Source: Bacillota bacterium (GTDB taxonomy: Bacteria; Bacillota; Clostridia; Christensenellales; UMGS416). From it: 26,653 bases of DNA. The notes under the pieces were generated by a model. The model made no database searches and was not told the origin of the DNA. It saw only the letters and a program-made list of their open reading frames with translations. Each line of letters starts with the position of its first letter. Position 1 is the first letter of the stretch. The stretch covers positions 1 to 26,653 of the forward strand of contig JAEYPH010000055.1 in assembly GCA_023410875.1 (NCBI GenBank), given 5' to 3'. Shown one piece after another: positions 1 through 6,279 of this stretch. The translations under genes were made by a program, and so were the position numbers.

Positions 1-53
1 ATCACCAACACGCCGTCTCAAGCGCGCCCGATCCCACCCCAGGGTACGCGAAA

Positions 54-89
54 AGGCTGTCCGAAAGGCGCAGCCTTTTCGGACAGCCT
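54..89. repeat. Strong inverted repeat (hairpin) upstream of AraC-type gene
   Basis: Arms at 54-69 and 73-89 pair over about 16 bp with one bulged T, around a 3-base loop (GCA). On the plus strand there is no T-run after it. On the minus strand it is followed only by a short T-run. It could be the terminator of a gene left of the window or a dispersed palindromic repeat. The reading frame of the AraC-type gene stays open through it from base 1, but no start codon with a ribosome binding site is seen there. Confidence 0.6.
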
Positions 90-99
90 GGCGAGGGGA

Positions 100-990
100 T
101 TGGGGGATGGGAGCTTGGAATACCCGCAGAGGATACAGCGCGCTATAGACCACATCGAGGAGCACCTGGCGGATGTCGTAACGATGGAGGACATCGCCGC
201 CCAGGCTTTCTTGTCTGTCCCGCATTTGTACCGCATCTTTCCGATCATGACCGGCTGCACGGTGGGCCAGTACATCCGTAAAAGGCAGTTGTCCCGCTCT
301 GCCGAGGAGCTAACCCGCACGCGCAAAAGGGTCATAGACATTGCTCTGGACTTCCAGTTTGAATCTCAGGAAAGCTACATCCGCGCTTTCAAGACCCTGT
401 TCGGCATCACACCGGGGGAATACAGAAGGTCACCGCGGCTCATCGCGATATACAACAAGCTTCACCTGAACCAATTGCAGAGGAAGGAGTCTTTGCCCAT
501 GCAGCCCGACATCATCAAGAAGAAGCTTTTGCTCGTGGGATTCCAGAACGGCATCGACCTGCGCACCGACTTCACCGAGCCTCTGAACAACCTGCGAAAC
601 GCGCTCAGGAGCAGCCTCCCGGAGATTCCTAACAAGCTCACCCCGCTCAGGATGCTGGGGTTCTGGATGCCGGACCCGGAAAACGCCATGAGCGAAACGT
701 ACTCCAAGTGCCTGTATTTCACCGGGATGGAGGTTTTGGACCTGAGCGGCGCACCGGAGGGCCTTATGACCAAGGACCTGCCGGAGAGCCTGTTCGCCAA
801 ATTCCGGGAGCAATCCCGCGGCACCATGAGCCGCTACGCCTACACCCAATGGCTGCCCGCATCGGGATACATTCTAAACATGGACCTGCCCGGCGATTTT
901 GAGATCTTCGATGACATGGAGCACGACGGCGTGGACGACGCCTGCGACATTCTGCTGCCTATCCGAACGTCGGATGAGAGCGCGGGGTGA
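100..990 (+). CDS. AraC-family regulator with C-terminal GyrI-like effector domain
   Basis: Residues about 8-110 form a double helix-turn-helix of the AraC/XylS type: IQRAIDHIEEHL, then TMEDIAAQAFLSVPHLYRIF, then the second motif ending in FGITPGEYRR. Residues about 135-296 look like the GyrI/BmrR-type small-molecule binding domain, with a WMPDPENAMSE segment and an acidic C-terminus ending in DILLPIRT. Proteins of this architecture usually sense hydrophobic ligands or drugs and act as cytosolic transcription regulators; the ligand here is unknown. The listed start is TTG at 100. TTG at 115, which gives MEYPQRIQ, has a better spaced GGGGGA (101-106) and matches the usual N-terminus of such proteins, so it may be the real start. 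The frame is open to base 1, so a longer protein cannot be strictly excluded. No operon partner is visible. Confidence 0.85.
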   Translation: MGDGSLEYPQRIQRAIDHIEEHLADVVTMEDIAAQAFLSVPHLYRIFPIMTGCTVGQYIRKRQLSRSAEELTRTRKRVIDIALDFQFESQESYIRAFKTLFGITPGEYRRSPRLIAIYNKLHLNQLQRKESLPMQPDIIKKKLLLVGFQNGIDLRTDFTEPLNNLRNALRSSLPEIPNKLTPLRMLGFWMPDPENAMSETYSKCLYFTGMEVLDLSGAPEGLMTKDLPESLFAKFREQSRGTMSRYAYTQWLPASGYILNMDLPGDFEIFDDMEHDGVDDACDILLPIRTSDESAG

Positions 991-1083
991 AAAGCCTGAC
1001 ATTACAACAGTAAAGCCATCTTCTTAGCCTTTTGCCACATAAACAAAATTTTATTTTGGGCCGAAGGTTCCAAAGGTCTGGCC

Positions 1084-1310
1084 GGAGCCTGCGGCTCCTG
1101 CTCGACCATGCAACCTGGGCGATCGGAAAGCCCTTTGGCCTTGGCGCAGGATGCGCTGTAGCCCAGCGTCGCCTTGTGCGGTTCAGCCGCACTCGCCGAC
1201 CGGATGTCGGCGAGGCGATGCGCAGGTCGCGCCTGCAGGCGTTGCCCCGGCTTGCGGCAACGTCGGCTCTGCCGATGTGAGAGCAAGCCGATAGTTGCAC
1301 AAGGTGCAAC
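1084..1310. other. Array of consecutive short hairpins in a convergent intergenic gap
   Basis: The gap 991-1336 carries no convincing gene. It contains a chain of perfect stem-loops: 1084-1098 (6 bp), 1144-1156 (4 bp), 1176-1192 (6 bp), 1192-1214 (9 bp, loop CGGAT), 1230-1241 (12-base perfect palindrome), 1240-1262 (7 bp), 1263-1275 (5 bp) and 1294-1310 (7 bp, loop AAG). From 1176 on they are essentially back to back. Both flanking genes point into the gap, so part of it may terminate transcription, but none of the stems is followed by a proper T-run. It could be a structured RNA on either strand or a palindromic dispersed repeat. Confidence 0.55.
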
Positions 1311-1336
1311 GAAGGGCGCGAAATTTTTAGAGTTCT

Positions 1337-2101
1337 TCAGACCCTCCGTGTTTCAAAGGTGAATCGGGCCTTGTCAGCCCGATAATAACTGATGACGAAC
1401 TCCACCACGCGATCAGCCTCATCATAGTTATACCCTGTGTTGCGAATCACCGGTGAGCCGGGCTCTACATCCAGCAGCCGCGCCAGGCGCTCGTCGGCGG
1501 CCAGCGCCTCTATGATCTCCCGGCGGCGGGCGATGGACGTGTGGAACCGCTCCTCCAGGATGTGGTACAGCGAGCGGTCGGTCAGGTCCACCTGCAGCAA
1601 ATCGCCGAAGCGCGAGGCGTCCAGCCACGAGGTTTCCAGCAGCACCGGCACGCCCTCGGCCAGCCGGATGCGCGTAAGCGTGACCACCGGAGCGCCGGCG
1701 TCCAGGCCCAGATCTTGAGTGATCTCCGGCGGCGCAGGCTTGAGCAGGCGCTTTTTGAGCGTGCGGGCGCCGGGCATCAGCCCCTGGCCGCTGATGGCTT
1801 CGGAGAAGCTCAGCACGTCCATCGTGGCCAGGCCCACCTTGCGCGGGGCCACAAAGGTGCCCCGGCCCTGCTGCTGCACCAGCAGCCCGGAGTGCTTGAG
1901 CGTTGTGAGTGCCTGGCGATAGGTCATGCGGCTGACCGGCAGACGATCACAGAAGTCCCTCTCCGAGGGCAGGCGGTCGCCTGGCAGCAGTTTTTTCTGC
2001 TCGATCAAGCGCTCAATGTGGCTCTTGATCTGGTAATAGGCCGGTACAGGGCTTTCGCGGTCCAGTGTCAACCCGTCGTAAAACGAACTATCGTCGTTCA
2101 T
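1337..2101 (-). CDS. GntR/HutC-family repressor with UTRA domain, NagR/DasR-like
   Basis: The N-terminal 75 residues are a classic GntR winged helix: VPAYYQIKSHIERLIEQ, GDRLPSERDFCDRL, SRMTYRQALTTLKHSGLL and the wing GRGTFVA. The rest fits a UTRA ligand-binding domain, with LTRIRLAEGVPVLLETSWL and an ending of VVEFVISYYRADKARFTFE. It is divergent from nagB, and a near-perfect dre-type operator lies between them. It is therefore probably the repressor of amino-sugar catabolism, relieved by a phosphorylated amino sugar as in NagR (YvoA) of Bacillus. The ligand is inferred. GTG 2107, ATG 2104 and ATG 2101 are consecutive in frame. The GAGGTG ribosome binding site at 2112-2107 overlaps the GTG and is best spaced for ATG 2101. 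A weak -10 (TATAAT, 2126-2121) lies upstream. Confidence 0.9.
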   Translation of the reverse strand: MNDDSSFYDGLTLDRESPVPAYYQIKSHIERLIEQKKLLPGDRLPSERDFCDRLPVSRMTYRQALTTLKHSGLLVQQQGRGTFVAPRKVGLATMDVLSFSEAISGQGLMPGARTLKKRLLKPAPPEITQDLGLDAGAPVVTLTRIRLAEGVPVLLETSWLDASRFGDLLQVDLTDRSLYHILEERFHTSIARRREIIEALAADERLARLLDVEPGSPVIRNTGYNYDEADRVVEFVISYYRADKARFTFETRRV

Positions 2102-2156
2102 CATCACACCTCGCTGCCATATTATAACATGATCTGTTCAATCTTTGCATTTGGGC

Positions 2157-2185
2157 TTGTTTTCGTGTTATCCGGGTATTATAAT
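2157..2185 (+). promoter_or_regulatory. Sigma-A promoter of nagB
   Basis: A -35 box TTGTTT at 2157-2162 and a perfect -10 TATAAT at 2180-2185 are separated by 17 bp. The dre-like palindrome begins at the very next base, so the start site lies inside the operator. Confidence 0.8.
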
Positions 2186-2203
2186 GGTATAGACCACTAT
2201 ACC
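2186..2203. promoter_or_regulatory. dre-like operator for the GntR regulator
   Basis: A perfect dyad, GGTATAG-ACCA-CTATACC, lies directly after the nagB -10 box. The overlapping 16-mer at 2183-2198 (AATGGTATAGACCACT) closely matches the dre site bound by NagR/YvoA and DasR as I know it. Its position predicts repression of nagB by blocking initiation. Confidence 0.8.
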
Positions 2204-2231
2204 AGATATCCGGATGGAGTGTGAAAGAACC

Positions 2232-3005
2232 ATGCTACGCGTAATACTGTGCGAAAACACGGCCCAATGGGCCGATGAGGCGGCCCGCATCGTCGCCGCC
2301 GTAATAAAGGAAAAGACCAACCCCGTGCTGATTCTGCCCACCGGCGGCACGCCGGTGCCGGTGTATGACGCGCTGGCGGCGCGCTTCGCCACGGGGGAGC
2401 TCAGCTTCGCTCGCACGACGACGTTCAACCTGGACGAATATGTGGGTCTGGAGCCCAGCCACAGCCAGAGCTACCGCGCTTTCATGGAGCGCAACCTGTT
2501 CCGCCGTGTGGACATCCCCCAGGAGAACACCCATGTGCCTCTGGGCGTGGCGGGGGACATGGCGGCCCAGTGCGAGGCGTATGAGCAGGCGCTGAATAGG
2601 GCCGGAGGCGCCGACCTGGCAGTGCTGGGCATCGGCTCCAACGGCCACATCGGCTTCAATGAGCCGGGCACCAGTTTCTCCAGCCGCACCCATGTGGTTC
2701 GGCTGGACGAGCGCACCCGGCGCGACAACGCGCGCTTCTTCGCCTCGCTGGATGAGGTGCCCACCCAGGCGGTCACCATGGGCCTGGCCACGATCCTTGG
2801 CGCCCGGCGCATTTTGCTGCTGGCCCAGGGTGAGGGCAAGGCCGCCATTCTGCGCCAGGCGCTGCAGGGGGCGCCCAACGAGGCGGTGCCAGCCAGCGCG
2901 CTGCAATGCCACCCTGATGTCGTCGCCGTGCTGGACGCCGCAGCGGCCAGTGCGCTGGACCCGGCGCTGACCGATTGGCGGCCAAGTGAAAAGCGGCTGG
3001 CTTAA
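2232..3005 (+). CDS. nagB: Glucosamine-6-phosphate deaminase
   Basis: The cytosolic enzyme converts glucosamine 6-phosphate to fructose 6-phosphate and ammonia, feeding amino sugars from peptidoglycan, chitin or mucin into glycolysis. Visible family motifs, numbered from ATG 2232, are LPTGGTP (35-41), FNLDEY (65-70) and GIGSNGHIGFNEPG (133-146). The loop reads SNGHIGFNEP rather than NDGHIAFNEP, as in Gram-positive NagB. The 257-residue length is normal. An in-frame ATG at 2214 exists but lacks a ribosome binding site and lies within the likely leader. The GGAG at 2216-2219 serves ATG 2232, and MLRVILCEN matches family N-termini. No nagA is adjacent, which is unusual but not rare. Repression by the divergent GntR protein is expected. 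Confidence 0.94.
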   Translation: MLRVILCENTAQWADEAARIVAAVIKEKTNPVLILPTGGTPVPVYDALAARFATGELSFARTTTFNLDEYVGLEPSHSQSYRAFMERNLFRRVDIPQENTHVPLGVAGDMAAQCEAYEQALNRAGGADLAVLGIGSNGHIGFNEPGTSFSSRTHVVRLDERTRRDNARFFASLDEVPTQAVTMGLATILGARRILLLAQGEGKAAILRQALQGAPNEAVPASALQCHPDVVAVLDAAAASALDPALTDWRPSEKRLA

Positions 3006-3024
3006 TAGAGAACAGGGATTGAAA

Positions 3025-3048
3025 GGGCCGTCTGTGAACAGACAGCCC
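3025..3048 (+). terminator. Hairpin after nagB (weak terminator)
   Basis: The stem pairs 3025-3034 with 3039-3048 around a TGAA loop, with one C-A mismatch. No T-run follows (TCCGGTTGTTT), so termination would be weak. Its left arm GGGCCGTCT is repeated in the true terminator at 3322-3349. Confidence 0.45.
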
Positions 3049-3211
3049 TCCGGTTGTTTACAAACCCGGCAAGGAAAAGCGAAGTAATAACCGACTGTCG
3101 ATTCATTCGGCAGGAGGAAACTGAAAGATAGAAAAATGCCGTTCAAAATCCCGCCCACAGGCGAAACTCGTCTCTAAAGAACAAAGTATGAGTTCAAAAG
3201 TTAAGATATCG

Positions 3212-3320
3212 CCGACGAAAGTTATCGTCGGGTGATTAAGTGACAATTGCACAGGTCGTCTAGATCGCCAAGGCGCCAAAGCGCCGCAGGCGACAGCGTG
3301 GCGACTTTGTCGACACGCTG
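3212..3320. other. Hairpin-rich non-coding stretch between nagB and riboswitch
   Basis: The interval 3006-3379 holds no supported gene. Perfect stems occur at 3212-3231 (7 bp, CCGACGA/TCGTCGG), 3272-3285 (5 bp, loop CAAA) and 3294-3320 (CAGCGTG/CACGCTG with an inner CGAC-TTT-GTCG). They are followed at once by a good intrinsic terminator. The arrangement fits either an extended 3' untranslated region of nagB or a small RNA ending at about 3349. No promoter for such an RNA was convincing. Confidence 0.4.
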
Positions 3321-3321
3321 A

Positions 3322-3349
3322 GGGCCGTCTTGAGCAGACGGTCCTTTTT
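3322..3349 (+). terminator. Intrinsic terminator
   Basis: A nine-base-pair stem (3322-3330 with 3336-3344, one G-T pair) with loop TGAGC is followed by five Ts. It lies 317 bases after nagB and 31 bases before the next promoter, so it insulates the c-di-GMP-controlled gene from upstream transcription. Confidence 0.8.
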
Positions 3350-3379
3350 CTGATATTGCTGGAATTAACAAAGATTCTA

Positions 3380-3408
3380 TTGACAGTATGCCATTTCCAA
3401 AATATGAT
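3380..3408 (+). promoter_or_regulatory. Sigma-A promoter of the riboswitch transcript
   Basis: TTGACA at 3380-3385 (perfect -35), 17 bp, then TATGAT at 3403-3408. Transcription should start near 3415, about 33 bases before the closing stem of the riboswitch. Confidence 0.85.
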
Positions 3409-3447
3409 AATATCACCCGCAAAGGGACTACATCCGCAACCGACGCA

Positions 3448-3543
3448 CTCTTCACTGACAAAGGCAAACCGGTCGAAAGGCCGGGACGCAAAGCTACAGG
3501 GTCTAAGGGCGTAAGCCTATGACAGCCAGTTACCAAAGGGGAG
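3448..3543 (+). ncRNA. c-di-GMP-I (GEMM) riboswitch
   Basis: The conserved core of the class I cyclic di-GMP aptamer is visible: GGCAAACC at 3463-3470, a stem capped by a GAAA tetraloop (3475-3478), GGGACGCAAAGC at 3483-3494, a second hairpin capped by GTAA (3511-3514), and a closing GTTACC at 3529-3534. The outer stem can form between CTCTTC (3448-3453) and GGGGAG (3538-3543), with two G-U pairs. The 3' strand is followed by seven Ts (3545-3551). It is also a perfect ribosome binding site (GGGGAGG) for a 4-codon ORF. The downstream gene encodes a secreted beta-helix protein, a typical c-di-GMP target. Identity as GEMM-I is strong; the direction of control is inferred. Confidence 0.9.
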
Positions 3544-3551
3544 GTTTTTTT

Positions 3552-3566
3552 ATGAACTCCTGTTGA
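3552..3566 (+). other. Four-codon mini-ORF (MNSC) in the riboswitch leader
   Basis: ATG at 3552 follows GGGGAGG (3538-3544) by seven bases and is closed by TGA at 3564-3566, encoding Met-Asn-Ser-Cys. The spacing is ideal for translation. It sits 65 bases before the main gene, which has its own ribosome binding site. It may be a leader peptide or a ribosome standby site; chance occurrence is possible. Confidence 0.35.
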
Positions 3567-3631
3567 TTTCTTTGTGCGCATTTTTTCTTTGTCCATGTTC
3601 CCATCCATATTGACAGAAAGGTGATTTCATC

Positions 3632-4912
3632 ATGCGCATGAAACGTAATTGGGCTGCCGCCCTTTCCTTGGCGTTGCTGTTTTCGCTGACGCTCAGCCTC
3701 CCGGCGCTGGCCCACGGTCGCGGCAATTCCGGCGGGCGCTCCTACCAGACGCCCTCTTTTGGCAATCTGAACGCGCCCAAGAATCTCAAGATCGCATCCA
3801 AGACAGGCGACACGGTGCAGCTGACGTGGAGTGCTGTCCAGCGCGCCAAGGGCTATGAGGTCTACCGCAACGGCGTCAAAGTGGCCACTGTGGCCAAGCC
3901 CGTTTATACTGACAACGGCCTGGCGCAGAACACGGCCTACAGCTATACCGTCAAGACGCTGGACAGCGCCAACCGCGTGTCCAAAGCCACCGCGAGCGTG
4001 GGCGTCACCACGCAGATCGTCATCACTGGCGAAGTCACCTGGACCGCTGAGGGCGGCCCCTACACCGTGGGCGGGGGCTTGGTCGTGCCCGAAGGCGCTT
4101 CACTGCACATCGAGCCAGGTGTCGTCGTGAAGATCAAGCCCGGCGAGTCCATCTTCGTCTATGGCTTCCTCAACGCCATGGGCGACGAGGACAACCGCGT
4201 CGTGTTCACATCCACCAAGGACAAGGCCTATGGCGGCTGTGGCGTCAGGAGCAGCTGCGATTACTGGAAGACCATCCTCGTGGCTCCCGGCGCCACCTTC
4301 AGCGGGGATTATGTGAAGATCGTCTATGGCGATGTATTGGCCACGGTGAAGGGCATGCTGACGCTGACCAATTCTGAGGCCGCTTATTCGCGCACACTGG
4401 GCATACAGGTGGAGAGCACCGGCGAGTTCAACGGCACCTTCATGAACATCCACGATTGCTGCGAGGCCACCCAATGCCGCGGCATCGTGACCAAAGGCGT
4501 GGTTAACCTGAGCCTCTCGCAGATCACCGACTGCCCCGGCATCGGCGTGCTCGTGGAGAAGACCGGCTCCTTCAACAGCACCAACAATGTGATCCGTGGC
4601 AGCGAGCGCGGTGTGGAGGTGCGCGGTGTCGCCAACCTGGTGCTCACGCAGATCACCGGCTGCAAGTACGGCCTGTACTTCGACACGCTCAGCGAGAACG
4701 GCGTGATCCTGAACGCGCTGATGGGTAACAACTGCTACGGCATCTACAACAAGCGGTCCAACGACATCACGATACAGGCTGTCAGCAACTACTGGGGCTC
4801 TCCCAACGGCCCCGCGGTGTATGATGCCGCGGCCAGGCAATGGGTGGGGGACGGCGACCGCGTGAGCACCGGCGTGAACTATGCGGACTGGCTGGCGGAA
4901 CCGGCAAACTGA
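3632..4912 (+). CDS. Secreted protein with Fn3 domain and right-handed beta-helix
   Basis: The 426-residue protein starts with a clear Sec signal peptide: MRMKRN, then a hydrophobic stretch ending in LPALA, with cleavage likely near residue 27. Residues about 47-128 form a fibronectin type III domain (NLKIASKTGDTVQLTW, GYEVYRNGVKV, YSYTVKTLD). Residues about 130-415 resemble a pectate-lyase-type parallel beta-helix, with turns such as LHIEPGVVVKIKPG, FNGTFMNIHD, FNSTNNVIRGSERGVEV and an ending of NYWGSPNGP. There is no LPXTG motif, transmembrane anchor or obvious catalytic residue, so it is probably released or loosely bound. The start ATG 3632 has AAAGGTGA nine bases upstream. It is the only gene between a consensus promoter plus c-di-GMP riboswitch and a terminator, so its level should follow c-di-GMP. 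A role in adhesion, matrix or glycan binding is inferred. Confidence 0.88.
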   Translation: MRMKRNWAAALSLALLFSLTLSLPALAHGRGNSGGRSYQTPSFGNLNAPKNLKIASKTGDTVQLTWSAVQRAKGYEVYRNGVKVATVAKPVYTDNGLAQNTAYSYTVKTLDSANRVSKATASVGVTTQIVITGEVTWTAEGGPYTVGGGLVVPEGASLHIEPGVVVKIKPGESIFVYGFLNAMGDEDNRVVFTSTKDKAYGGCGVRSSCDYWKTILVAPGATFSGDYVKIVYGDVLATVKGMLTLTNSEAAYSRTLGIQVESTGEFNGTFMNIHDCCEATQCRGIVTKGVVNLSLSQITDCPGIGVLVEKTGSFNSTNNVIRGSERGVEVRGVANLVLTQITGCKYGLYFDTLSENGVILNALMGNNCYGIYNKRSNDITIQAVSNYWGSPNGPAVYDAAARQWVGDGDRVSTGVNYADWLAEPAN

Positions 4913-4941
4913 TCGTATTTGCCATAGCCTGATATAAGACA

Positions 4942-4972
4942 GACCGCCCGTGACGTTAAGCCGCGGGCGGTC
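4942..4972 (+). terminator. Terminator of the beta-helix gene
   Basis: A perfect 9-bp GC-rich stem, GACCGCCCG (4942-4950) with CGGGCGGTC (4964-4972), has a 13-base loop and is followed by ATTTGTCT. The T-run is short but the stem is very stable. Confidence 0.75.
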
Positions 4973-4984
4973 ATTTGTCTATCA

Positions 4985-5079
4985 GGGGGATTCTTCGGCT
5001 GCTGCGCAGCCTCTGAATGACAGAAACGGTGCTTGCCGTGAAGCCCATTCTGTCATTCCGAGTGCAACGAGGAATCTCC
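4985..5079. repeat. Imperfect inverted repeat with GATTC/GAATGACAGAA arms
   Basis: Left arm 4985-5025 and right arm 5048-5079 share an identical inner 11-mer (GAATGACAGAA and its complement) and near-identical outer ends (GGRGATTCYTCG). A 22-base centre separates them. The arms have the form of a widespread small dispersed repeat often seen between genes in many bacteria. It sits between two convergent genes. Confidence 0.65.
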
Positions 5080-5093
5080 TTTTTAGAAGAACT

Positions 5094-6257
5094 TTACAGC
5101 ACCCTTACCCTGAGCACGCCCTCGATCTTCCGCAGCGCGTCCACGCATTTGTCCGTGGGCTTGTCGTCCAGATCGATCAGCGTGTAGGCGTAGGAGCCGC
5201 GGCTTTTGTTGATCATGTTGGCGATGTTGTGGGCCTCGGCGGCCAGCGTGGAGGCGATGGCGCCCACCATGCCGGCGATGTTGCAGTGCAGGATGGCCAG
5301 GCGGAAGGCGCTGCTGCGGGGCATGCAGCATTCGGGGAAGTTCACCGAGTTGGTGATGGTGCCGTCCTCCAGATAGGCGCGCAGCTGATCGGCTGCCATG
5401 ATGGCGCAGTTGCGCTCGCTCTCCGGTGTGCTGGCCCCCAGGTGGGGGATGGTCAGCACGTTGGGCCGACCGATGAGTTCCTCAAAGGGGAAGTCGGTCA
5501 CATACAGCCGCAGGCGGCCTTCGTCCAGCGCCCACAGCAGCGCTTCTTTGTCCACCAGTTCGCCGCGGGCGAAGTTCAGCAGCACCGCGCCGGGCTTCAT
5601 CTGTTCGAACTGCTTGCGGCCGATCATGCCGCGGGTCTTTTCGATCAGCGGCGCGTGCAGCGTGATAAAGTCGCTGGTGCGCACCAGATCGTCCAGGTCC
5701 AGCGAGCGCTTGACCGAGCGGCTCAAGGACCAGGCGGCTTCCACCGAGAGGGCAGGGTCATAGCCGGAAACGAGCATGTCCAGCTGTTCGGCGGCGTTGG
5801 CCACCTGTGCGCCGATGGCCCCGAGGCCTACGACGCCCAGCCGGTGGCCGGCGATCTCCGGGCCCACGAAGTCGTTCTTGCCCTTTTCTACGAGGTTGGC
5901 CACCTCGGCGCCGCGCCCGGCCAGCGTCCTTACCCAGTTGACGCCGTCCACGATGCGCCGCCCGCTGAGCAACAGCCCGGCCAGCACCAGTTCCTTCACG
6001 GCGTTGGCGTTGGCGCCGGGGGTGTTAAAGACGACGATGCCGGCCTCGCTGGCGCGGTCGATGGGGATGTTGTTGACGCCGGCTCCGGCCCGGGCGATGG
6101 CCGCCAGGTTGTCGCCAAAGGCCGTGTCGTGCATGGAGGCGCTGCGCACCAGCACGCCATCGGGGTTCGCGGCGTCGGCGCTCAGCGCATAGGCCTCCGC
6201 CGGCAGCAGTTCATGGACGACTTCATCTATGCTGTTGAGCTTTTTGATCGAATACAT
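5094..6257 (-). CDS. serA: D-3-phosphoglycerate dehydrogenase with ACT domain
   Basis: SerA oxidises 3-phosphoglycerate to 3-phosphohydroxypyruvate with NAD, the first step of serine synthesis. The 387-residue form has a substrate domain, a Rossmann fold with GVVGLGAIGAQ (141-151), FARGELVDKEAL (229-240, Arg231), the catalytic His in IPHLGAST (270-277), and a C-terminal ACT domain (about 318-387, ILHCNIAGMVGAIAS) that usually binds serine for feedback inhibition. It is the short type without the extra intervening domain. The start ATG 6257 is set by GGGAGG seven bases upstream and by MYSIKKLN; in-frame codons further upstream lie beyond this site. It follows serC by 22 bases in one operon, so it is governed by the serine T-box at 7400-7626. 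Confidence 0.95.
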   Translation of the reverse strand: MYSIKKLNSIDEVVHELLPAEAYALSADAANPDGVLVRSASMHDTAFGDNLAAIARAGAGVNNIPIDRASEAGIVVFNTPGANANAVKELVLAGLLLSGRRIVDGVNWVRTLAGRGAEVANLVEKGKNDFVGPEIAGHRLGVVGLGAIGAQVANAAEQLDMLVSGYDPALSVEAAWSLSRSVKRSLDLDDLVRTSDFITLHAPLIEKTRGMIGRKQFEQMKPGAVLLNFARGELVDKEALLWALDEGRLRLYVTDFPFEELIGRPNVLTIPHLGASTPESERNCAIMAADQLRAYLEDGTITNSVNFPECCMPRSSAFRLAILHCNIAGMVGAIASTLAAEAHNIANMINKSRGSYAYTLIDLDDKPTDKCVDALRKIEGVLRVRVL

Positions 6258-6279
6258 TGCGTTTCCTCCCTCAGTTGGC

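Noticed and set aside
1002..1286. Minus-strand open frame of 94 residues through the hairpin array
   Set aside because: Its Arg/Ala-rich product follows the palindromes; there is no ribosome binding site and no protein-like conservation pattern.
2214..2231. Upstream ATG for nagB at 2214
   Set aside because: No ribosome binding site precedes it; GGAG at 2216-2219 fits ATG 2232 and the family N-terminus.
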